Shown here piece after piece: positions 32,266 to 41,871 of a DNA stretch of 64,000 nucleotides. Every line of letters begins with the position of its first letter. Position 1 is the first letter of the stretch. The notes beneath the pieces are model-generated. The model made no database searches and had not been told where the DNA came from. It saw nothing but the letters and a program-made list of their open reading frames with translations. Made by a program: the position numbers and the translations under genes. Source of the stretch: Pseudoalteromonas sp. GCY (GTDB lineage: Bacteria > Pseudomonadota > Gammaproteobacteria > Enterobacterales > Alteromonadaceae); the NCBI RefSeq assembly GCF_016695175.1, contig NZ_CP068023.1:112501-176500 (forward strand), read 5' to 3'.

Positions 32266-34686
32266 ATGAATTCCAATACACTGCTCATCCCTTTGCTATT
32301 ATTTGGCCCATTGGCCTGTCAGGCTGATCATTCGGCAGCACAAAGTAATATAAAACACGCTTCGAAACTAAAAGCCAAAATCACCCGAACCGAATTTGGT
32401 ATTGCCCATGTTAATGCCAGCAACTTACGTTCATTAGCTTTTGGTTCTGGGTATGCTCAAGCGCAAGATCATGGCTGTGTGCTTGCCGATAGCTATCTAA
32501 GGGTTCGAGGAGAACGTGCTAAGTATTTTGGACCGGATCACTATCAAGCTGGTGATAACCGTCATGTAATGTCTGATTATCTATATAAAATTGCTGATAT
32601 TTATGGGCAGGCTAAGCTCGCTTTTCCGACGTTATCCAAAGATACTCAAGCTGCCGCAGAAGGCTTTGCTGCAGGTTTTAATTTGTATCTCACTGAAGTG
32701 CAACAAGGTAAGGCAAGGTTAGAACCAACTTGCCAAGATGAAAGCTGGGTGCAGCCCATAACGGCCGTTGATGTACTTGCTAACATTGCAGCTGCGGGAA
32801 GCGGCGCGAGTCTTGGTCAGTTTGCTACTGCAATTTTGCAAGCACATCCAGAGCAAGGTAATGCTTGGCTGCCCAGTGCATCGGAACCTCTAAAGCTAAC
32901 CTCGCCGTTAGCTGCAGTCCCTGACGGCGATAAGCTTATGACACAAGGCTCAAATGCTTGGGCTATCGGTGCCGATTTTAGTGATGATGGTAAGGGGATA
33001 CTAATGGCGAATCCGCATTTTCCCATGACAGGGCAGATGCGTTTTTGGGCCTATCATGCCAATATTCCTGGCGAACTAGATGTGATGGGAGCATCATTGC
33101 TGGGCTTTCCTGCGGTAGTGAATATTGGCTTCAATCATAATATTGCGTGGAGCCATACTTACTCAGCATCGACACAAAGTGTGATTTACCGTTTAACATT
33201 GGATAACACAACCCCACTTGGTTATGTTTTAGATGGTGAATCTAAACGGATAGTGGAAAAGGACATCGTTGTCGAGGTATTGAGTGCATCAGGTGAGATG
33301 CAATCCTTACATAAGCCTGTATATAAGGCTGAGGGAGGGATGCTGATTGAAATCCCTGGTGTATTAGATTGGACAGAACAGCATGCGTACATTTTAAAAA
33401 ATACTAATTTGGATAATTTTGCTGCTATCGATCATTGGCTTGCGATAAATAAAGCGCAAACTTTGCAGGAATTTCAACAAAGCTTTAAAGATCATAATGG
33501 CTTAATGTTCAATAACGCGATTTATACAGATAAAGATGGTCACGCATTTTATATTGATGCTGCCAATGTACCGCATTTATCATCAACAGCTCTTCGCTAT
33601 TTGAATGAGAATGCGTTGGCAAAACAGTATTTTGAAAAGTTTAGAGTACCAGTGCTACCCGGTGATGATTCCGCTTATTATTATCAGCAAAGTGTACCAT
33701 ACGCAGAAAAGCCTAAGCTTGCACGCAAGGACTATGTGCAAAATGCCAATGATTCATATTGGCTTGCAAATGCCAGTGCCCCAATTGCTAAGGTTTCTCC
33801 TCTTTATGGTCAGCACAGTGTTTTACAAAGTCGTAGAACGAGATATTCTTTGGCGCAAATAAGTCATCCAATTGGTGACGAGCAAAAATTTGATGCTGAT
33901 GAAGTCACCGCAATTCTGTTAGCCAATACCGCACAAATCACCCCGATTATTGATACTGTCATTGCAGCGTGCGAGCAAAGCTGGCAAACCAAAGAGGTTA
34001 CGGTCAATGGTCAAATTTTTGCACTAGCCCCAACATGCCAAGCAATTAAAAAGTGGGACGGGCGTTTTGAGCAGTCTTCATTGGCTGCACACTTAGTGAG
34101 GGAGTTTGTTGCAAGAGTCAATGATCGAGAAGACTTCGAGGTTAGTTTCAACCCGCAGGACCCAGTAAATACCCCACGAAATATCCGCATCAATGAAGCG
34201 CTTTTTAAAGAGCTTGCCATTGCTGGAGAAATTGTTCGTCATTCAGGCTTTGCACTGGATGCACCGCTTGGCGATATACAGTTTTTTGAACAGCACGGGA
34301 AGCGCTTTGCTTGGCAGGGAAATATGAATGTTGAAGGTGGACTTAACGTGTTCGCTACGCAAAATCGCCTCGATCAAACTACATTTGCTCCGATTGCAGC
34401 GCCGTCAGTGATGACACCGTACAACGATAGACCGCTGTGGAGTGGGTTATCGCAACGAGGTTATGAGTTGCACTTTGGTTCAAGTTGGATGATGGTTGTT
34501 GACTTCGATGACTCAGGGGTGAAGGCGAAAGGCTTGTTAACTTACTCTCAATCACAGCATCCAAACTCGCTCAATGCTAATGACCAAACACAATACTATA
34601 GTGAGCAAAATAAGCTGGTAGCACTGCCTTTTCGCAAAGCTGAAATTGCGGCAAAACGTGTTTCTACGCAAATCATAAAGCAGTGA
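32266..34686 (+). CDS. PvdQ-like N-terminal-nucleophile acylase
   Basis: 806 residues from the ATG at 32266 (AAAAGGA upstream; an in-frame ATG at 32221 lacks one). A signal peptide (about 1-22, ending ACQA) sends it to the periplasm. The penicillin-acylase signature GSNAWAIG carries the nucleophile Ser229, made N-terminal by self-cleavage; alpha chain before, beta chain after. Further family segments are ANPHFP, DVMGASLLGFPAVVNIGF and AWSHT. PvdQ removes the myristoyl group from the pyoverdine precursor. Next to a FAAL start module, deacylation of the siderophore precursor is the likely role; quorum-signal hydrolysis is a weaker alternative. Confidence 0.88.
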   Translation: MNSNTLLIPLLLFGPLACQADHSAAQSNIKHASKLKAKITRTEFGIAHVNASNLRSLAFGSGYAQAQDHGCVLADSYLRVRGERAKYFGPDHYQAGDNRHVMSDYLYKIADIYGQAKLAFPTLSKDTQAAAEGFAAGFNLYLTEVQQGKARLEPTCQDESWVQPITAVDVLANIAAAGSGASLGQFATAILQAHPEQGNAWLPSASEPLKLTSPLAAVPDGDKLMTQGSNAWAIGADFSDDGKGILMANPHFPMTGQMRFWAYHANIPGELDVMGASLLGFPAVVNIGFNHNIAWSHTYSASTQSVIYRLTLDNTTPLGYVLDGESKRIVEKDIVVEVLSASGEMQSLHKPVYKAEGGMLIEIPGVLDWTEQHAYILKNTNLDNFAAIDHWLAINKAQTLQEFQQSFKDHNGLMFNNAIYTDKDGHAFYIDAANVPHLSSTALRYLNENALAKQYFEKFRVPVLPGDDSAYYYQQSVPYAEKPKLARKDYVQNANDSYWLANASAPIAKVSPLYGQHSVLQSRRTRYSLAQISHPIGDEQKFDADEVTAILLANTAQITPIIDTVIAACEQSWQTKEVTVNGQIFALAPTCQAIKKWDGRFEQSSLAAHLVREFVARVNDREDFEVSFNPQDPVNTPRNIRINEALFKELAIAGEIVRHSGFALDAPLGDIQFFEQHGKRFAWQGNMNVEGGLNVFATQNRLDQTTFAPIAAPSVMTPYNDRPLWSGLSQRGYELHFGSSWMMVVDFDDSGVKAKGLLTYSQSQHPNSLNANDQTQYYSEQNKLVALPFRKAEIAAKRVSTQIIKQ

Positions 34687-34701
34687 TAATACACTGATCA
34701 T

Positions 34702-34727
34702 AAAAAGGGGCTTTGCAGCCCCTTTTT
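34702..34727. terminator. Bidirectional terminator
   Basis: Arms AAAAAGGGGCT and AGCCCCTTTTT around TTGC, with A/T tracts on both sides. It sits between the converging acylase and TonB receptor genes and can end both. Confidence 0.9.
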
Positions 34728-34751
34728 ATGATTCAAGATTAAGTGCTTATG

Positions 34752-36917
34752 TTAGAAGCGATACTTCATGCTTAAGTTATATGCACGAGGTTCGCTATAC
34801 TTTTTAGGAACGAATCCATACGTATCGTAAAACGTTTTATCCGTGAGGTTGCTGACACTCAATTTAAAGCTTAACTGTTTTGAATGGTCATACTTGATAT
34901 GAGCATTTACTAGCGTTTGACTGTCTTGCTCTGCGCGTACAGCACCACGACGACCACCTGCCGGGAGGCCAAGATCAACACCAGGCACACTTAAAATATC
35001 TACTTTTCGGTCTGTATCCCATGTTGCATTTAAGCCGAAACTCCACGCTTCATAGGTATATTTAGTGCTAAAATTAAGCGTTTGTCTTGGTGCATATAAG
35101 TTGATGTCTTCACCATTTTCATCAACCACATCAAAGTCACTGTAGCCAATATTGACCTGCCAATCTTCTGTAATGTTGGCATCCAGTTCGATTTCAAAGC
35201 CATCCGCTTCGGCACCATCTACCGGGCGATATCTTGCAGGTCGCTGATCGGCATATTCCGGAATAACAACGCCAAAGTCTTCCTTCAAGCTGTCAAAGTA
35301 AGCCATGTTTAAGCGTAAGCGGTTATCAAGTAAGTTTGCTTTAAACCCGACTTCGACATTGCGTGCAGTAATAGGAGTAAGTTGTTTTAAGTTGACGTCG
35401 ACTTTGTCTAGCTGAGGCTCATACGCATCGGTATAGCTAACATAAGTACTGACCCGTTCATTGATGTCATAGACGAGGCCTAGGTATAAGCTTTCACCAG
35501 TTTCGTCACCCTTATCACTAGAGAATCCACTCCAAGCGAAATCTCGCTCATTGGTGCGCTCATAATCGAAAAACTTGATACCCGCAATGGCATGTAAATC
35601 ATCGGTTAGCACGAGCTTACTACTAATCGCTAAGCTTTGCTCTTTAGTTGTCTTATCCCAATAACCAATAAACTGCTTGTCCGTAGCGGTTAAATGTGAT
35701 GCTGGATGAAGGTTATTATTGATGGATTGCAGCGGGTAGAAGATAGTTCTGGCATTTTCATCTAACTCTTCATAACGGTCATCACTAGACTCAAAATCAG
35801 CATTTAGATAAGTCACATTCACTTGATGAGCGCGGTCAAAAAGTTCAAATCGGCCAACCAAGCCTAAAATAAAGTTGGTACCATCAACGGTTTCAATCCA
35901 GCGGCGGTCACCACCTTGCAAACCAAGTCCGGTTTCTTTATCAGGGTTACCACTGAAATAGGTCATAGTAATGTCAGCTTCCGTTTTGCTGTACTGTGCA
36001 CCAAAGTTCAGTTCCCAGTCTAAGTTGATTTGATGAGAAAGCTTGAAGTGATAACTTTGATGGGTATTACCATTGTAACTATCCGGAGAAGAGAGGTTGG
36101 TTTTTTTATCTACCTCAACAGAAGAACCATCAGAATAAAAAATTGGCAGCCCCCATGGTGATAGCTTTAGCTCATTATCTTGATAGTGCACGGTAAATGA
36201 CGCTTCGGTATCTTCAGAAAAGTAATGATGTAGCTGAGTGTAAGCAACGATTTTATTGCTGTTCTCTTTGTCTACGTAACTATCTTTGTCTTCATACGCG
36301 AGAATAATACGACCTGCGAGCGCTTTATCATCGCTAAGTGCGCCTGTGGCGTCAACGTGTGTGCGAACTTTATTCCAAGAACCAAATTCCGCACCCACTT
36401 CAACAAAGCCATCGCGATCTGGTTGTTTGGTAATAACATTCAATGTCGCTGAGGGTTGTCCTGCTCCCGCCATTAACCCAGCCGCACCTCTGAGTACTTC
36501 AACACGATCATAGACTATGGTATCTAGACGGCTTTCCTGTGGGCCTGCGATAGAAGTCGGTAGGCCGTCTTTAACAAGTGCATTAATTAGATAGCCACGA
36601 GAAGTAAACTCGGTATTGTCACCAGCGCCAAACTTATAACGAGAGATACCCGTTGTTTGAACCAGCACATCTTCCAAATCGTCTAGTTCAAAGTCATCCA
36701 TGTACTGGTGACTTAACACAGTCACAGACTGAGGTGTTTCCTTAACACTAAGGTCTAAGCCTGTTGGACCTGAATTTCGTTTAATGGGCTGGCCCACAAC
36801 ATCGATCCGTTCAATGTTGTTACTGCTTTTTTCAGTGTTGGCCTGAGCATTTGGAGAGAAGTAGACCAGTGACAGCATTAAGGTTAATGCTGTTGATTGA
36901 TGAGCTTTGCTTCGCAT
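34752..36917 (-). CDS. TonB-dependent siderophore receptor
   Basis: 721 residues if started at the ATG at 36917; longer in-frame starts reach 37022. A signal peptide ends at AQA. The plug domain (about 40-160) shows ETPQSVTVLS, SRGYLINALVKDGLP and DRVEVLRGAAGLMAGAGQPSATLNVITKQP, typical of ferric-siderophore receptors. A 22-strand barrel follows, ending in the aromatic KYRF. There is no extra N-terminal signalling domain. It lies within the cluster, behind a perfect ECF box, so it should import the cluster's own ferric siderophore. Confidence 0.93.
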   Translation of the reverse strand: MRSKAHQSTALTLMLSLVYFSPNAQANTEKSSNNIERIDVVGQPIKRNSGPTGLDLSVKETPQSVTVLSHQYMDDFELDDLEDVLVQTTGISRYKFGAGDNTEFTSRGYLINALVKDGLPTSIAGPQESRLDTIVYDRVEVLRGAAGLMAGAGQPSATLNVITKQPDRDGFVEVGAEFGSWNKVRTHVDATGALSDDKALAGRIILAYEDKDSYVDKENSNKIVAYTQLHHYFSEDTEASFTVHYQDNELKLSPWGLPIFYSDGSSVEVDKKTNLSSPDSYNGNTHQSYHFKLSHQINLDWELNFGAQYSKTEADITMTYFSGNPDKETGLGLQGGDRRWIETVDGTNFILGLVGRFELFDRAHQVNVTYLNADFESSDDRYEELDENARTIFYPLQSINNNLHPASHLTATDKQFIGYWDKTTKEQSLAISSKLVLTDDLHAIAGIKFFDYERTNERDFAWSGFSSDKGDETGESLYLGLVYDINERVSTYVSYTDAYEPQLDKVDVNLKQLTPITARNVEVGFKANLLDNRLRLNMAYFDSLKEDFGVVIPEYADQRPARYRPVDGAEADGFEIELDANITEDWQVNIGYSDFDVVDENGEDINLYAPRQTLNFSTKYTYEAWSFGLNATWDTDRKVDILSVPGVDLGLPAGGRRGAVRAEQDSQTLVNAHIKYDHSKQLSFKLSVSNLTDKTFYDTYGFVPKKYSEPRAYNLSMKYRF

Positions 36918-36983
36918 GGGTTTTTCCATTCCTGATTTTGTTATTTTGGCAATAATTGAGCGCACTGAGTGCGCTTCCTCAAG

Positions 36984-37008
36984 GACGAAAAGTCGAAACA
37001 AAAATTTA
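36984..37008 (-). promoter_or_regulatory. ECF sigma promoter before the first TonB receptor
   Basis: On the minus strand CTAAAT, 16 bases, CGTC: the same box as before MbtH. It is 67 bases upstream of the receptor start. A poor plus-strand candidate (TAAAA-N17-CGAC, 37010-37035) overlaps and could serve the divergent NRPS gene, but is not convincing. Confidence 0.75.
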
Positions 37009-37111
37009 GTAAAAGGAATCATTTTTATTTGCGACTGTTTTTTTCATTTTTTCACTCGTCTACTTGCCAAGTAAAAGTGGCAGTTGCATTGTCCTAAATT
37101 GGAGACCGAAA

Positions 37112-40100
37112 GTGGAAGCACCAACGAGAAAACGCCAACGAAAATCTAGGCTACACTCGACATCAACCCAACAGCTAAATGACTTGATAAAACAAAGGGC
37201 AAATACAACTCAAATGAGTTTACCGAGCCGCTCCGAGTTACAGGCTAAAGCACCGTTAACAGCCGCACAGCAAAGGCTTTGGTATGCTTGGAAAATTGCA
37301 CCGAATGATAAAGCTTATAATTTGGCGGGCTCTTTGTATTTCGATGGACAGCTAGATGCTGAGCTGGTGAAGCAAAGCTTCGCGGTACTACAGGATCGTC
37401 ATGGTGCATTACAAATCCAATTTACTGAAACGCTTGAAGGTGTTTTTCAGCAGCAAAATCCCCAACTAACTTTTGAATTTGTTGCGCTGTCGCAAGTGCA
37501 ATCAAACCAATACTTGATCACTGAGGCGCTCACGCAAGCAATGCGGCCATTCGACTTGTTGTCAGATCCATTACTGCGTGTGGTATTGATCACACAAGAT
37601 AGGCGTTGCGAACTGTTAATTGTCATGCACCATATCATTACCGACGGTACTTCAATGCAAATCTTGTTTGATGAGTTTATAGATGTGTATCAATTGATTG
37701 CCCTTAATAAGGAGCCGTCAATTGAGAAAAAAGTCGACTATATTGACTATGCTTTGTGGCAATCCAAGCAAGAAAATAGCGCGAAACTCGAACAGCAAAA
37801 ACATAACTGGGTAGCACGGTTACCACAGGGGATAGAAGCAATCACCTTACCGGCAACAGAGTCAGCAAGGCGGTTAGACACCTATATAATGGCGACTCAT
37901 AGTATCACTTTATCAGAAAGCGTGGCTGAGATGGTTAGCGCAGCAGCAGAGCGCTTTGGTACGACGCCTTATCTGGTTATGCTTACCGTCTTCCAAATGA
38001 CATTACAACGTTATAGTGGTCAACAGGATGTGTTAGTCGGCGTACCCGTTGCAAACCGACATTTAGCCGAAACTTTGGGTGTGATCGGTTTTTTTGTCAA
38101 TACTCAAGTCAGCGCCCTACGAATTCAAGATAGCGATAGCTTTGCGACACTGATAGCGCAAGCAAAAGATCATCATCACTTTGCGCAATCTAATCAAGAT
38201 TTACCATTTGAACAGCTTATCGACGCGCTAGCCGTTGAGCGAGTCAATGGCACACATCCGCTCTTTCAGGTGATGTTTAACTATTTACGTCGTGATAAAC
38301 AAAGTGCCAAAAAACTAAATAATATCGCGTTAACCCATACCCAAGCGCATCGCTTTACTATGCCGTTTGATTTACATTTAGACATTATTGATATTCAAGG
38401 TGAAGGCGTTCAGTGCCACTTTTATTACGCTAAGGAGCTATATCAAGCGTGTTTTATCGCGCAATTGCAAACTGCATTTTTGTCTGCGCTTACTCACCTT
38501 AGTGCATTAGCTGCGGTGCCAGTGACACAGGCAAGTTTATGGCAAGGTGATGTTGTGAGTCGATTGCCAAGTGGTCCGCGTGTTCAAGCGCCTGATGATC
38601 TGCTTACTCAGCTACAGCGATATGGCCATCGGCAGCCAGCAGCGATAGCGGTTTCAGGTGCATCAGGGGCGCTCACCTACAAAGAGCTGGTACAACTTAG
38701 TGATAAAGTTGCTGCAATACTGCAAGCGCAAGGCCTCAAACCACAAAGCTTAGTGGGGCTGAGAATGTCCCGTGATATCGCATCATTAGTGTGTATTTTT
38801 GGTATCTTAAAAGCAGGAATGGCGTACGTTCCTATTGACGCTTCACTGCCTATATCACGACAGCAATATCTTATTAAGAATAGTCAGCTTACACTCGTGG
38901 TGAGCGATTTTGAAGCCATACCTGAGATAAGCTGCGAGCAATTGAGTTATCGGCAACTAATGACTCAATCGAGCACAGAACTTGTGTTGCCATCACGTGA
39001 TGGTAAACAACTCGCTTACGTGCTCTATACATCGGGCTCTACGGGATTACCAAAAGGAGTAGCTGTCACCTTAGCGGGGCTAAACAACTACTTAGCGGAC
39101 GCAAGCTCGCGTTATATGCATGACTGTAAGCGTGCGGTGGTGAGCTCGACCTTGTCTTTTGATGCAACGATCACTAGCTTGCTTGTGCCTATCTACGCGG
39201 GTAAAAGCGTGCAGATGATAAATCAAGATGACGCACTGCTAAATCATGTTGCAGATAGTATTCAACAAGCAACTGAAGATACCTTATTTAAACTCACACC
39301 TGCGCATCTTGATGGGCTATTAAGCCTTGGTCGTGACATCGTTTCGTCGTGCCACCACTGTTTTGTTATAGGTGGTGATAAGTTGATGTCTGGTACTGTT
39401 AGTAAGCTTCGCCGACAGCTAGTCAATAGCCGATTCATTAATGAGTATGGCCCGACAGAAACGGTGGTAGGGTGCTCTGCATATACGGTGACGCCTAAGT
39501 CGTGTGTAGATTATACCGTTCAGCCTATCTCCAATGCGTTAAGTAATACCATGCTATTTGTGCTGGATAAGTACCTGAATCACTGTCCCGCCAACGCGGT
39601 TGGGGAGCTTTACATTGCCGGGGCGGGACTTGCTCAAGGTTATGTTGGACGTGCTGATTTGACCGCTGAACGCTTTATTGCGAACCCATTTAGTGATGAT
39701 GGCAGCCGTTTATATCGCACAGGAGATATCGTGCGCTACGAAGCGGATGGGACTTTGTTGTATCTCGGACGCAGTGATAATCAGGTTAAAATTCGCGGTT
39801 ATCGTATTGAGCTTGCAGAAATAGAAGCGCAGCTTTGCGCTTTGCAAAACATAGATGAAGCAACCGTAATAGTTGATGAAAGCGCAAATTCCTCACGCAT
39901 TATCGGATATGTTGTGGCCAGTGAAATTGATGAGCAGGAAGTACTTTCTCAGTTAGCAAAGTATCTGCCTCAATACATGTTGCCATCCACCATCATCGCT
40001 TTAGAGCGCTTACCATTTACGGTGAATGGCAAAGTAGATAAAGCTGCGTTACCAAAAGTGGATATACAAGCTGATATAAACTTTGTTGCACCACAAGGAG

Positions 40101-41728
40101 CAATAGAGCTATTGGTTGCTGGGTTATGGCAAGCCCAGCTTGGTCTTGAGCAAGTGAGTCGACACGATAGTTTTTTTAAACTAGGCGGGGACTCCATTAT
40201 TGCACTGCGCTTTATCGCCGCTCTCAGTCAAGCGCTTGGCTACAGCGTAGCGCTTAAAACGCTGTTGCTAAGCCCTGTACTGTCGCAGTTTGCAAAGGCG
40301 ATTGAATTGGCACAAGGTACTATTACAGCGCTCGAAAAAAGGCCACAGGATCTCCCTGTTGTGGTGTCGCCAGGGCAAAGAAGTTTATGGGTTGCGCATC
40401 AGCTTGCAGCAAATAAGGGCCAAGCCATGAGTTACAACATGTTTGGTGGTGTTGATTTACGCGGCAACTTGGATATAGACAAATTACAATACGCATTAGA
40501 TAAGTTAGTTGAGCAACAGTCTGCGCTGCGGACGCGGTTTGAAGAAATAGAAGGTGAAATTAGGCTAGTGACCGTTGCTCACAATCGTATTGTGATTGAA
40601 CAACAGGATTTAATTGCATTGACTGAAAGTGCAAAAATGCATGCGCTCGCAGAACAACAGCAGCAACTGTCATTGCACCAATTCGACCTTGCAGCACTTC
40701 CCCTTATTAAAGTTAAGGCCGTTTGGCTTGCGCCAGACCATCTACGTTTGCTGGTGAATATGCATCATATTATTTCTGACGGTTGGTCCATTGCGATTTT
40801 TATTGAATCGTTGAGTCAATTTTATGGTGATACTGATCAAGTGAAAGGGGCTGAAATTCCCTATGACTATGCTGATTTTGCGTATTGGCAACAGCGGCGT
40901 TTACTAAGTGAAGAAGCAACTAAGCAACAAAGCTACTGGCGCAATACATTACGTGATGCACCTGCACTTTCGTTATTTCCTGCGCATAAGCCTTTATCTG
41001 AGCAGGCTAGCGATCTGGGAGAAGAAGTGCGATTGGTGTTATCTGTTGAGCAAAGTGAGCAGCTTAGGGCGTTTGCCAAAGCACAGAATGTTTCTCTAAA
41101 CTCGGTAATGATGACCGCGTACTTATTGTTCTTACAATTTGTGACCAAACAACAAGACTTAGTGATCGGGACTGATCTCGCTGGCAGAGAAGTACCGGAG
41201 TTGGAGGCTATCATAGGTTATTTTGTGAAAGTCCTCCCTGTTAGAACCCAGCTATCTTCAGCCGCCACCATGGAAGAAATACTGAAAGAAGTGCACCATG
41301 CGTTAGCTGTGACGGTGGAACATCAATTGATGAGCTTAGATGAAATAATTAAGCAAGTGAATCCACCCAGAAACCAGTTTAATGCTCCGATCCTACAGCA
41401 ACTATTTGTAATGCAAAATGCGCCAAAGCCAAGTTGGCAAGTAAAGGGTGTCTCATTTTCCCCCGCCGATATTGATTTGCCTAAGTACAGCAAGTTTGCC
41501 AATGCGTTATTTGTTACCCCTAATGACGAAATTGAATGTACTTGGTTATATCGAAAAGCGCTTTATGATCAACCCGCTATGGCGGCTTGGCTGGAGCAAT
41601 GGAGTCAGCTTCTATTATCTCTCACAGCAAAGCCAAATACGGTGATTAGCGAACTCTATCGTTCTATATCATCTGCTACAAACAATAGGCCAAAGCTCAA
41701 TAAGTTTGCCAAATTTAAATCGCGGTAA
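37112..41728 (+). CDS. NRPS C-A-PCP-C, Asn/Asp-type, with unpaired C-terminal C domain
   Basis: 1538 residues from the GTG at 37112 (GGAG seven bases upstream); a TTG frame from 37064 has no binding site. Order: condensation (HHIITDG, 173-179), adenylation (YTSGSTGLPKG from 639), carrier (GGDS, Ser1028), condensation (HHIISDG, 1218-1224). Code read by hand: D-A-T-K-V-G-E-V-G-K; Lys278 marks Asp/Asn activation and Glu322 leans to Asn. The last domain has an intact motif but no A or carrier after it, so it must act on an amino acid held by another protein. The basic tail NKFAKFKSR resembles the tail of the next NRPS. Confidence 0.9.
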   Translation: MEAPTRKRQRKSRLHSTSTQQLNDLIKQRANTTQMSLPSRSELQAKAPLTAAQQRLWYAWKIAPNDKAYNLAGSLYFDGQLDAELVKQSFAVLQDRHGALQIQFTETLEGVFQQQNPQLTFEFVALSQVQSNQYLITEALTQAMRPFDLLSDPLLRVVLITQDRRCELLIVMHHIITDGTSMQILFDEFIDVYQLIALNKEPSIEKKVDYIDYALWQSKQENSAKLEQQKHNWVARLPQGIEAITLPATESARRLDTYIMATHSITLSESVAEMVSAAAERFGTTPYLVMLTVFQMTLQRYSGQQDVLVGVPVANRHLAETLGVIGFFVNTQVSALRIQDSDSFATLIAQAKDHHHFAQSNQDLPFEQLIDALAVERVNGTHPLFQVMFNYLRRDKQSAKKLNNIALTHTQAHRFTMPFDLHLDIIDIQGEGVQCHFYYAKELYQACFIAQLQTAFLSALTHLSALAAVPVTQASLWQGDVVSRLPSGPRVQAPDDLLTQLQRYGHRQPAAIAVSGASGALTYKELVQLSDKVAAILQAQGLKPQSLVGLRMSRDIASLVCIFGILKAGMAYVPIDASLPISRQQYLIKNSQLTLVVSDFEAIPEISCEQLSYRQLMTQSSTELVLPSRDGKQLAYVLYTSGSTGLPKGVAVTLAGLNNYLADASSRYMHDCKRAVVSSTLSFDATITSLLVPIYAGKSVQMINQDDALLNHVADSIQQATEDTLFKLTPAHLDGLLSLGRDIVSSCHHCFVIGGDKLMSGTVSKLRRQLVNSRFINEYGPTETVVGCSAYTVTPKSCVDYTVQPISNALSNTMLFVLDKYLNHCPANAVGELYIAGAGLAQGYVGRADLTAERFIANPFSDDGSRLYRTGDIVRYEADGTLLYLGRSDNQVKIRGYRIELAEIEAQLCALQNIDEATVIVDESANSSRIIGYVVASEIDEQEVLSQLAKYLPQYMLPSTIIALERLPFTVNGKVDKAALPKVDIQADINFVAPQGAIELLVAGLWQAQLGLEQVSRHDSFFKLGGDSIIALRFIAALSQALGYSVALKTLLLSPVLSQFAKAIELAQGTITALEKRPQDLPVVVSPGQRSLWVAHQLAANKGQAMSYNMFGGVDLRGNLDIDKLQYALDKLVEQQSALRTRFEEIEGEIRLVTVAHNRIVIEQQDLIALTESAKMHALAEQQQQLSLHQFDLAALPLIKVKAVWLAPDHLRLLVNMHHIISDGWSIAIFIESLSQFYGDTDQVKGAEIPYDYADFAYWQQRRLLSEEATKQQSYWRNTLRDAPALSLFPAHKPLSEQASDLGEEVRLVLSVEQSEQLRAFAKAQNVSLNSVMMTAYLLFLQFVTKQQDLVIGTDLAGREVPELEAIIGYFVKVLPVRTQLSSAATMEEILKEVHHALAVTVEHQLMSLDEIIKQVNPPRNQFNAPILQQLFVMQNAPKPSWQVKGVSFSPADIDLPKYSKFANALFVTPNDEIECTWLYRKALYDQPAMAAWLEQWSQLLLSLTAKPNTVISELYRSISSATNNRPKLNKFAKFKSR

Positions 41729-41750
41729 GTGATTACTGAGCGATAACGAT

Positions 41751-41778
41751 AAAAGCCAAGTGAGTAGGCTTGGCTTTT
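41751..41778 (+). terminator. Terminator after the C-A-PCP-C gene
   Basis: Arms AAAAGCCAAG and CTTGGCTTTT, exactly complementary, with an eight-base loop. The next NRPS gene therefore needs its own promoter, which is seen at 41790-41814. Confidence 0.88.
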
Positions 41779-41789
41779 AAAATGAAAAG

Positions 41790-41814
41790 TAAATTTCAAT
41801 AGCGCTATACCGTC
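41790..41814 (+). promoter_or_regulatory. ECF sigma promoter before the largest NRPS gene
   Basis: GTAAAT, 16 bases, CGTC, located 58 bases before the start codon and directly after the previous terminator. Same element and spacing as before MbtH and the TonB receptor. Confidence 0.75.
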
Positions 41815-41871
41815 TTACTGATACTTTGGCCGCCTCGCGGTGTCAACTTTGAAGATAGGCATGGTGTAAAT

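Noticed and set aside
32266..34686. Acylase as a beta-lactam resistance or pure quorum-quenching enzyme
   Set aside because: The family could allow it, but the FAAL start module in the same cluster makes precursor deacylation the better reading.
37064..37111. TTG start that would lengthen the C-A-PCP-C NRPS by 16 residues
   Set aside because: No ribosome binding site; the GTG at 37112 has GGAG seven bases upstream.
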